From assembly GCF_000003815.2 (NCBI RefSeq), contig NC_049980.1, positions 29,224,600-29,288,599 of the forward strand: DNA of 64,000 bases. The letters are read 5' to 3'. The stretch is from Branchiostoma floridae (lineage: Eukaryota; Chordata; Leptocardii; Amphioxiformes; Branchiostomatidae). The position numbers were made by a program, and so were the translations under genes. The notes below the pieces were generated by a model. The model did not search any database and had not been told where the DNA came from. It saw only the letters and a program-made list of their open reading frames with translations. Numbering within the stretch: position 1 is the stretch's first letter; each line of letters opens with the position of its first letter. This document shows positions 37,808-49,800 of the stretch, one piece after another.

Positions 37808-40800
37808 CTATGGAAACACACATCGGGTAGTTAGAAACTTTAACCCTTTCAGCCTCTCTATCAGCACTGTCCTCTCCTCCTCTGCAGCACCACTGCTATG
37901 GAAACACACACCAGGTAGTTAGAAACTTTAACCCTTTCAGCCTCTCTATCAGCACTGTCCTCTCCTCCTCTGCAGCACCACTGCTATGGAAACACACACC
38001 AGGTACTTAGAAACACACATCAGGTAGTTAGAAACTTTAACCCCTTCAGCCTCTCTGTCAGCACTGTCCTCTCCTCGTCTGCAACACCACTGCTATGGAA
38101 ACACACATCGGGTAGTTAGAAACTTTAACCCCTTCAGCCTCTCTGTCAGCACTGTCCTCTCCTCGTCTGCAACACCACTGCTATGGAAACACACATCGGG
38201 TAGTTAGAAACTTTAACCCCTTCAGCCTCTCTGTCAGCACTGTCCTCTCCTCGTCTGCAACACCACTGCTATGGAAACACACATCGGGTAGTTAGAAACT
38301 TTAACCCTTTCAGCCTCTCTGTCAGCACTGTCCTCTCCTCGTCTGCAACACCACTGCTATGGAAACACACATCGGGTAGTTAGAAACTTTAACCCCTTCA
38401 GCCTCTCTGTCAGCACTGTCCTCTCCTCGTCTGCAACACCACTGCTATGGAAACACACATCGGGTAGTTAGAAACTTTAACCCTTTCAGCCTCTCTGTCA
38501 GCACTATCTTCTCATCTGCAGTGCCACTGATATGGAAACACACATCAGGTAGCTGGAAAAAAATCACAAACTCACAATACAAATGTACCAGCACAAGGCA
38601 GTGCCAAGTAGATTTTATGGATTACATCCCTGTGTATAGTGGTGCGTACCGAAGCTCACGTTCCGGTTCAGGTCCGGACTCGAGTCCAAAGATTCCGGTT
38701 CAGGTCCGGACTTATAAGTCCGGTTTTTGACGGTCGCTAATTTTCCCATATAGACACAAGCATAAAGCGACTTTCTCTAGGCGACACGTAATTTGCGTCT
38801 CCGGCGCCCGCAACCACATTCGACCGGGCCGCATGCTATCAAAATATTGCCAAAGACGACTGCATCATTTTCAAAGTTGTAGAAACATCGACTTTTAATG
38901 AAAACTATCGGGAAATCACGGCAAAATCCGACCTTTTCCGCTTGTTTTTTGACGGCCGAAATTTCGAAATGGCGCTTGCGAGGTCATAGGGGTCAATAGG
39001 ATAGCCTACTGTAATGTGGGTAGAACTGATGCGTGCGGTGTTTTTATACTCTACATTCAACCTTACAAATTAATTGTAACTTAATTCGTTACAAAGATAA
39101 AGACAGGAGGTATAAAATAGTTTATGAACTTCAACTTTTTTTTAATAAAACGTGTCGGTGTTTCTTTTTAACAAGCTGCTCACCCATGCTTTCAGTGAAG
39201 TATCCCGGCAAGCGGCAAATGTCAACAGTCGCCGGAGATTTGTTTTAGCTTGTTTATCTCGGAAAGTTTCTTCATTTTCAGAAGATATGGGACTTAAAAC
39301 CCATACCAGGAGATAAACAAATCCACATACTTTATTTTCATGGGTAATATTGCTAAAGTGAACCTGTCATTTTTGCCGCGTTGCCGGATTTTGAAAGAAG
39401 GTTCCCGTGGCGCGACCATGTGCTTGGCCCGCTTATGGCGGTAGCCCGGTAGGACAATTCATTTTCGCAGAAATACGTTATTTTCTGGCCCGTTGGCTGC
39501 GATTAATAAAGTTACACAGGTATCTATCGTTGTTTTTAGATGATACTAATAGTATACAACAAGAAAGAGATTTCCGGTTTTCCAGAAAACCGGTTTTCGA
39601 CGTTCCGGTTTTAACCGGACTTGAACCGAAAGTTATAGCAAGTCCAAGTCCGGTTCGGCGAACCGGTACGCACCACTACCTGTGTACATTGATTTTTGCC
39701 AGATTTAGGAAAAAAAAACAACTTTTGTTCCAGCCAACATGACAAGAAAATGTCTGTTATCTGCAATATCATATTTTGTCTCTTCAATTCTTGTTGCAAT
39801 GCCTAAGGTCTCTAGATTGAAAATTTAGATCCCTAGTTTCTTTTTGCCTATCAGAAACCTAGTTCTTCATGCTTTGTGCATTAGATTTTGAGTCAGTGGA
39901 TGTTGTCTCTAAAATTTACTTGCTGTGGCCTAGGGACATAATTCTACAGCAGCAAAAATAGTGTCAATTCTTTCTCATTTTGAGAACAGCTAAAGAGGCT
40001 TTACAGAAGAAGCAGGTAGACAGGGCTCACCTTCCATCTCCACTGGAGCGGCTGTGTGTTCTCTGGCTACTCCCTTCCTGTATACTTCTACGTCATAAAG
40101 AAGGACTCATTACAAATGATACAGGTTTAGTATCAAGCAATAACCAAAAAGCTTACATTTATGATAATATTATATACATGGCGATTCTCAAGAAGACACA
40201 ACCATGACAAGTTGTATTGTAAATATCAGTTTGATTATGTGCTTACTGCAGACAGACATACAAAATGATAGTTTTGCTTTCTTGTGACTATTGCAGAACT
40301 GTATTCTTTATGTAAAAGGCACTCAATACTTAAAAAGTGGGGATGTCACAATTACCTCTTGTCACTACATCTACATGTTGTTAATTCTTTATGAGAAATC
40401 TCCTTTTTCCCAAATGAAAGTATTCAAGGTGAAATACAGGCACAAACAAATAAACAAACAAACAACTATGCATAGTTTCCTGAGCATAGGTATTATAAAC
40501 TTGAGATGAGCTAGAATGACTCACTTTCCCGGGAAGGATTCGTTGTATTCTCTTTCCTCTAGCTCCTGCACCTTTGCCTCTAGTTTTTCTGAAATAGGTT
40601 GATTTTCAACTGATGAAGCAGTCACAAATGCCAAGGAAATATCATCAGTTCAAAAAATTTCAATACAGAAAAACAAATCAGATGTTGAAGCAAGTTGACA
40701 CAAACAAAATGTGCTACAAAGTAGCGAATGAATATATTTTTGATAGACTTACTGTTTTGGTCCTCTAGCCTTCTCTTGGAGTTTTCTAGCAATACTATCT

Positions 40801-43800
40801 GGCCTCTCTGTAGAGACACCTGGGAAAAGATCAACAGTATTTGAAACAGAGAAACTAGGGAATCTGACTTTGATGCTTATTTTGTAAATGCTACTCTTCT
40901 GGTTCTGTCTCTGACATCCATACCACCAATTTCAAACCTGACCCTGTCCTTGGTGCTGAATTTCTCACAATACCGAATTTCTCATGATATGTTTAGCCCT
41001 GTCCATGGTGCTGAAAATCTCATAAGACTCTGGTCCTGTACTCAGTGCTGAATTTCTTATGAGAAGTTCTATCACCGTCCCTGGCGCTAATTTTCTCATA
41101 ATAGGCTCTAGACCTGTCCTTGCTGCTGAATTTCTAACAGAAACTCTTGCCCCATCCTTCATGCTGAAGCTCTAACAAAAAAAATTGACCCTGTCCTCGG
41201 TGCTGAATTTTTATAGTAGGTTCTGACCCTGAGATGAATCTCTCATTCAAATCTCTGGCCCTTTACTTGGACATGAATTACTAAAAAAAACACTGGCCCT
41301 GTCCTTCCTGCTGAATTTTTAAGGCATTTTTAAACAAGATCTGAATCTGTGCTTGGTGCTGAATTTCTCAAAAAGACTGGTCTTCTCCTTTCTGACAGCC
41401 TTTCGATGGTTAAAACACACACCTGGCTCTCTAATCTCGTTATTTCTTTCTTCATCTGTTTTGAGTCGTCACCTGAAATAAATTTTACCAAAAACATCTC
41501 AATATGATGAAACATAAGACATAGAGAAATTGACTGAAACTACAAATGAGAAGTCTATCATTACATAAAACTTTTCAAATACTCACTTCTATCTCCTGGA
41601 CTCTCTGGACTGGATATTAATCTGAAAAAAAAATGCAAATTCAATGATAAGTTATTGTGGGATTTCATTGTGTGCAGTACTAAATTCCAAAGGAGGGAAA
41701 AGAGTTCATACAGTATGCTGACACCATTTCTACTGTGACTGCTGAGCACCCAAACAATTTTGAAGACAGACAACAATTTCTTTTTATCTTTCTCGTGTTT
41801 CCTTGTCTTGTAAATCATACTTTTGCATCATGCATCTTATTCTAATCATGAAACCAAGGCCACACACAAATCCAATTTGGTTGCTTTAATGGTCGATCAC
41901 TCAGTAATCTAAACCAAAGTTGGCCTGACCAATCTACCCACCTGAGGTGTCTGTTCTCTAGCTCATTGTATGAGGCCTTCAAGCGCCTGTAATCTTCCTG
42001 AAATCTCTCGTTTTCTCGCTGCAACCTGAGGATCATGGGCATGATTGTCAGAACCACTGCAACAAGTTGTGAAGTCTTGTGATAAAGGACATGCACATAC
42101 CAAAGACTGATGAACAGAAAACATCGCTACATAATGCTGCCTCTTTTAGAAGTGAAAAGACATTGAGAGGCTTTTCAAACTTTATCCACCAAATGAAACA
42201 CCACACCTTGATCCTACTATTGTATAACTTTTTGATAATCACAAAGAAACAACAGCGCATGCAAGCTGGAGGAATTTTGACCATCAATTGACGTCATCAA
42301 GTATCATGCCACCAAGCATGCAGCACAGAATGCAATTTAATGTCAATCAAATCACCACACGATGTCCTTGAATCAAAACATTTCCGGCATGATTAGTGAT
42401 GATCGGCACATGTTAGTACAGCTGTTGCCGTGCACTCCACACACTCAGGTGGACTTACTGTAACACTCCACACACTCAGGTGGACTTACTGTAACACTCC
42501 ACACACTCAGGTGGACTTACTGTAACAAGGCTGGGTTGGTGTCTGTTCCACTGGGAGAATCGGCGGCAGACAGCCTCTGCCGCAATACCTCATTCTCCTA
42601 GCGAGACAGCAAAAACCACAGGGTATGCATGACAAGTCTGATTTTTGACTTGTCCTAACAATGTCAATCACAAGCCTTCCTTCAATAAAGCTTGCCATTT
42701 AAGTCATACATGTTCTTCTCTATATACATGAGAAAAATCACACAATGGAAAAATATCCAGGAAAATATCACATCTAGTGCATACATTGTTCTTGTATAGA
42801 TAAAAGGCATACAGAAAACATACCTAAAACTTAGAATGCATTATGTGGATTATGCTTTCTGTATGGCAAATAAAATGCACGTTGCTTTACACTCTATGAT
42901 TGAAAACTGGAAAGCTTCTGCATAAGACAAATTTCACAATAGGAGCAGTCTGCTACCAGCATTGCAGACGACTGGGCATCCTAGAATTTTAGCAGAGAAG
43001 TTGTTGTTGGTTCTGTAACAAAGTGAATGGTTAAAACATATCAATTCTGGCATGCAATTCATAATGCAATACCTCTACACATTGCTGGGTATAGAATCTC
43101 ATGGAAACATACAGTGATGGAATAGTCCACAGACATGGCAGCCAAGTACAGACCTTCTCCAGCCTGGTGAGCTGATGTTTGATGTCATCGTTGACCCCCT
43201 GCAGGTTCAGCCTCTCCCTCTCCAGAGCCTGGCAGCGCTCGTCCAGCTCGGCTGTGCGGATGGTCGGGTGGTTGATCAGGATCTCCGACATCTTGGTGCG
43301 ATCCATGGACAGGCTGGAGTCTTTTTCCGCCTGAGTAGACCAGTAATATTATCAGTGAATTTGGTCACTTGAGGCCACAGAAAAAATACATTATTTTGAC
43401 TATTTCATTTGTTAAAATTCCCTTGCACAATCAAAGTTCTCACAAACTACAATTTCTATTTGAAGCATTCAGGAAAGAGGCTGTGTGAATGTGTCACATT
43501 TTGCTTTCAAGCAAGGTTATTATTCTAAAGGAATTATAGATTATGGAAAGGGAAGAACCATTTGACTGCTTTATAACATGCAAACATAAAGCATTTCCCT
43601 GAATTCTAAAACTATTCTTCAAGAAGACAAGGTGTAAATAAATACACAGACCATTAACTCTTCTATCTGTTGTATCAGCTGAGTCCTATCTCGCTGTAGC
43701 TCTTCTAGTTTGTCCCTAAAGGAAAAAAAGACAAAAAATCAAAATATTGCATTTTGACTACAATCAGCAAAGCAGATGCTGAAACAAACTTACACGATAA

Positions 43801-46800
43801 TAGCTAAAGGGATTCAAAATTGACCTCATGGTGTTTCTATATTGTATTCATTATACAATACATTGTATATTATTCAAGAACAAGAGACAAACAAAGAAAA
43901 TTGTACCTGTTAACTTGACTTTTCTAACAGAAAGACCAGATACTAGAAAATACTCTCAACTACAAGAGAAAGAAACCCACTGGTTCAGTGTCAGTTCTGC
44001 CTTCATCCTGTCCACCTCTGCCTGGAGCTGCTCATAAGGCTCTGAGCCTGGCTGGGGCTGGAGAAACATTGTATGTATGGGTATAGCATCAGGAGATAAT
44101 AGCATTCTGTGTACACATAACCAGATGTTCACACCTAGTACCTAGCGACATGTTGGTGACGTGTCTGTCACCTTCCTCATTGCGGCTAGAACAAGTCAAA
44201 GGATTATCTCTTTGCTTGTGAGACCTTTGTCATCTAGTTTCATCAATCTGATGAAACTATTTGCTGAGTAGATGAAGTAGGCATGAAGTAAAACCATCTA
44301 AAGTTTGGACTAGTATACCAAATAACCCTTTGCTCACACAAAATATAGATACAATTGGCTACATAATACAGAGTATTAGCAAAATACACTATTTGTTGGT
44401 GAAAAATGACTGGTATGAACCACCATAACAAAAGCTTGGACTGAAAGGATTCATTTCTTAACTTAAACGCTGTTCTTTAGAAACCCACAAATATTGCTTG
44501 TGCCTACATAAGGCCTGGTTGTAATACACAAATTAGAAAGGAACCTGATATTTTACGAAGGACCAGGCATAGATTGTGGGTGTTATGCATGGTGGTGTCT
44601 ACCTTAGTGAGGATGTTTTTCTGCATCTCTAACAGCCTGATGACCTGCTGGTTCTCCGCATTCTCCTGCTGCAGTCTCTGCTTCTCTTCACCCAGCCTGT
44701 GCAACACAGGTGCTTCATGTCAGTTTGTGCAATATTGTTACCATCAAATAGCTATATTATAGTACTGTAGTCTATACTTGTTGGAATGGGAAAAAAAGCT
44801 ATTAGCTGAAAAGTCTATGCTACACAATCTCTTGCTGCTTAGGACCTCCTCCTTGAGAGCTTGTGGCCGTACACATCTAACATAAGGGAGCCCGTTAAAT
44901 TCCTAGAATTATCAATAGCTCAGGATTCTCTGTTTTGTCACCATGGAAACCAGTGACCACACCTCTATCACCATGGTAAAGGACAGTTCTCAGTCTGACT
45001 ATACATTTAAAAAGACAGTTAGTTAGCACATATGGATAAGTCAACTAGGATGTTCCCAATTTTCCCTGTTGGGTATCAAGTTTCCAGAGGCCTAACCAGT
45101 AGAAGGGCTGCTAGAAGTAGAGCTGTGTACCAATTGGTGGTGTTGAGGAATTATAGCTCCTATGCAATTGGCTTGTGTCTAGTGCAATTTAACTCTGTAG
45201 GTATCAGTTCAAACATGCTTTTGTCATCATCTAAAATCGACCATTATTTGAACAAGTAGTCCAGGTACAGATGCAGGTCTTAACCTGTACCTAAGCCAAT
45301 GTACTAGTACCTGTACCTAAAATTTACTTAGGAGGTACACAGCTCTAGCTAGAAGGTTGATTTAAGGCTAGCTTGCTACCATGTCAGAGACTTTTACCCA
45401 TCATGCTTGCTCACCTGTCCATCTCCTGCTGGGCTTCCGTCAGCTCTGCCTCCTTCATGGTCCTCAGCTGCTGCTCCATTCTCAGGGCAGAGTTCTGAAA
45501 CAAGGGTCACCAAGAGGTAAATAGTTTTTGCATGTCGGTGAATCAATTGAACATAGTTTTCCTGTGTACATAACATGCTACTCAGCCAGTTGACAGTCTG
45601 TCTGCTCTCTTCTTGGCAGGGATGTAGTCAAAATGTTGCAAGGACATTACAGTCGGATTTGGGACTGCATCCTTGCCGTTTGGTCACAAAGCAGTAGTAA
45701 CGCTGATGTCCAAGAACAAATTGTCAGAACAATTATGTTCCACAGGTCACATTTTGTGTGCACTTTATTCATTTATTTATCAATCTTGTGTACTGACTAC
45801 ACTTCACTTAGCACTTTCAGCACAAATATTATTTTTGCATTGACAAAAACAGCAGACAGACTGTTAAAACATTTGTATAGTAGAATAATAAGTCTGTGTT
45901 CAGAAAAAACTATGTTCAAAGGGTCACCAATGTTTACCAAAGAACAGTACCTCATATCACACACCATTTCCTTCATGCAGAACTACAGCTAACAAGATGT
46001 GCAACAAGGGACTTCCAATGGAAAGCCCTTCAGCACTAATTGACCCGCAGTGCAATTTTGTTTTCAGCACCAAGGACAGGACCATCAGCTTGCCTGCTCC
46101 ACATCCATAGTTTTGGTTCCCTACTTTACTAAGGTGTTTCTGTGTTTTTAAAGTAAAAGACCGATCCTGGCTGTCCATCACAATTAGCTATGCAGCCAAT
46201 GATAGCATGGTAATTATCAGTTCCACTAATGAGACAGGCTGCATGTCTGTTAAAGATCTGCATTTCTGGGTTTTCATTTTTACGTTTTGATGAAGGTGGA
46301 CTGGACTATGGGATTGGACTTAAGGACATGATAGTGACGGGTTCAGAAGTGCCATCTTGCAACACAGTGAATTACTGCAGCAACACGTCCTCTCAGTCCT
46401 CCCTACCTTCTCCTGTATGTCCTGCAACTTTTGCTGCAGATTTCTGCTATGGGATCGGGCTTAAGGACATGATAGTTCGGGCAAGCAAATTTTTTATGTG
46501 GTGAATTTTCGAAAACTTGTGCAACCCTGAACCCGTCTTCTCAGTCCTCCCTATCTTCTCCTGTATGTCCTGTAACTTTTGCTGCAAGCAAAACGTTGGT
46601 TTGGGCAGGCAAAGTTTTGTGTAGTGAACTTTAGAAAATTTGTGCAACCCTGAACACCTCTTTTCAATCCTCCCTACCATCTCCTGTATGTCCTGTAACT
46701 TTTGCTGCAAGCAAATTTTTTATGTAGTGAATTGTAGCAAACTTGTGCAACCCTGAACACCTCCTTTCAATCCTCCCTACCTTCTCCTGTATGTCCTGTA

Positions 46801-49800
46801 ACTTTTGCTGCAGATTTCTGCTATGCAATTGGGCTTAAGGACATGCTAGTGATGGGTCCAAAAGAGCCATCTAGCAACACAGTGAAGTACTGCAGCAACA
46901 TGTCTTCTAAGTCTTCCTTACCTTCTCCTGAATGTCCTGTAGCTTTTGCTGCAAGCAAAACGTTGCTTCGGGCAAGCAATTTTTTTAAGGTAATGAACTC
47001 TAGAAAACCTGTGCAACCCTGAACGCATCTTCCAAGTCCTCCCTACCTTCTTCTGTATGTCCTGTAACTTTTGCTGCAGGATTTCTGCTATGGGATTGGG
47101 CTTAAGGACATGATAGTGATAGGTCCAAAAGAGCCACCTAGCAACACAGTGCAGTACTGCAGCAACATGTCCTCTATAAGTCCTCCCTACCTTCTCCTGA
47201 ATGTCCTGTAACTTTTGCTGCAGATTCCGCGCCTCGTCCTCCTTCCTCTCAAACATGCCCGTCAGCCGCTCGCACGTGTCTCTCCACTCCGCACACTCCG
47301 CCTGCACCTGGCCCATGGTGTACTGGTGCTCCTCATTTGCAAGGGACAGTTTCTGAAAAGGCAATTTGCATTGTCAACTTTTATACATTTGTGGGATCAT
47401 GCAGGGTGTTTGGTCTAGAAATCAGAGATCCTGTCCTGGGTTTGAATCCTGTCATACTAGCAATCTTATGCCCTTAAGAGAGGCACTTAACGTGACTTTC
47501 TTTACTCCATCCAGGTGTAAAAATGGTTACCTGACTTTGGTTCGTGAGGTAAAAGTGGTAGAAGGTGAGAGCCCTCCAATAGCCTGCCCTACACACTGTG
47601 GATAACAACCTACTGCCCCTACGGCCTTATAAAAGGCTATTTTATCTACATACATACATACAACATGTATACATATGTACATGTTTGTTGGCCAAAAAGT
47701 ACTCTATGTTTTTGTCTTATGTTACAATGAGTACGATGATTTCTCAGACTGCTGCAATCACACCCACCTTCTCAAGCTCCCTTGTTCTTGTGTCCAGCTG
47801 TTGTTTGTTGTCTCTCAGCTCCTGTAATGTTTCCTAAACAAAACAAGCATGAACAAAAACAGGCTCATCAAAGTTTCTCCTAGTATGTTTTATTTCATGT
47901 AGCTAATTTTAGTGTTGACATCAATTATGAAAATAAGGTTTTGATTAACCAAGGAGGTGTCTTTTTTAACCTCCTTGGATTAACATTACATTTGTCCATT
48001 GATCACTCTCATCATAACGATGATGATGATCATAGTGGTAAGCGTACAGAAAAATGCTACTGGAAAAACACAAACAGACCAAAAACTACACATCTTCCAT
48101 AAATTAGTGGCCCGGCCTTCCGTTAATATGACTGTCAGTGTCATGTCTATTTCTCTACAAAATGTGCTCTCTCCATTCACTTACCCTGAGGTTCCTTTGC
48201 TGCTCATCCCACCTTTCTCTGTCTGTCTCTTGCTCCTTCTTCAACCTCTCAAAAGACTACAGTGAAAAGCACGTGAAGAAACTCAGTAGATGACAGAATC
48301 ATAAAAGATCTATTTATTCAGGGCCACTTGAGATATGTTATGTGAATTAGGTCACACACATTGTGAGATGAAATCATTCTAGTTGTAGTTAGGGGTCAAG
48401 TCGTTCCCTATTTAGTTGTAGCCATGCTCTCTGGAGTGATTACACAATCATGGATAATCAGCTTCGAACACTCCACCCAGAAGGTCTCAACTTAGAATCA
48501 CTGGAAATAATCAGGTTATGATGAGGGAACTAGAGATATAGTACTCGTCGTAACCAGCACTAACATTTGTAATCACAACTCTCTGAAGTGGTGGTCATGT
48601 TGTGAATGAAATGTAGTGTCTTGGACCTCAAAAAGACAGGTTAAACCTGAGCCATGTTGACACAACATAATGAAGGATGTACTAGAGACTCCTCTTTAGT
48701 CTATCAGCAGCACTACATACCTTGTTCAGTAGGTCCTTGTCCTGTGTGACCCTCTTCAGCTCCCCCTCCAACATCAACTGCTGTTGTGCTGCCAGGCGTT
48801 TGCTGTTCTCTAGCTGTTTGTTCAGCTCTTGGGCCTTCTCCAAGTTGTGCTTGACCATCGACAGCTCGCTGGACAGGTCTTCACTCACCTGTGGGGGGCA
48901 CAAATGGTTTTTAGAGTTTTATTTATTGATTTTCTATCTAACAAGTGACAGCCTTTTTCAGTCTAGGGAATTCATTACCGAGAGTGTAGTGAGTTCAACA
49001 ATAATGCCATTTTGGATGCTTTAATATGTATGTTGCAGATGTAATGATTGTAATTGATGGCATTGCTACCCCTACAAGCGGTGAGGCTATGGGACCGGTT
49101 AGGTGAGGTTAGGTGAGGTGAGGTGAGGTGAGATGTAATCGTACACAGTTTGACTATGGCTATGTGTAAAACACAGGCTATGTCAGAACCACAAAAATGT
49201 ACAGTATTGTAGAGTTTGTAAGGATTCAAGTCCCCTACAAAAAAAATCAAAGCCCAAAGTGAAACAAAGACATAAATTATATTCATGACATATAAATCAT
49301 AAGCCAACAGCTCTAGATGTTACCTTTTTGACAGCATTGAGCTCCTGTTCTACCCGGAGTTTCTCCTGGTTGTTCTTGTCTGCAGACAGCTTGGCCTGTG
49401 CCAGGTCCACGTGTAGCTCTGTACACTGTTCTTCTACCGCATGTTTGGCCTAAGTGAAACATCAATTAACATGATATTACATTCCTTCAGTAAAGGAAAA
49501 CAAAGAATTAACAGTGAGATAAAAGACTCAAAGATTGGACCAATAAACTTTCTTGCAGTCAAAACTACCCTAAAATCATTCTGGAGGCCAGTAAAACTTC
49601 TAAGAGGTTTAAGAGGTCTATGTGCTTGTGTCAATAGATAGATTATCTAGTAAGTGACCACCAAAATATGGCCACACTGGCCAGGTGGCCCTTATGTAGA
49701 GGTGCCTACTTGTACAGGTTTGAGTGTATCTTTCTGTGCATTCTGTACCACATTTATTGTCTTAGAAAGTTGAAACATTATTTTTCCAATAAGGATGTAG

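Noticed and set aside
37760..38540. Regular repeats with spacers suggesting a CRISPR array
   Set aside because: The whole unit repeats, without unique spacers, the context is eukaryotic, and the unit is a copied exon edge.
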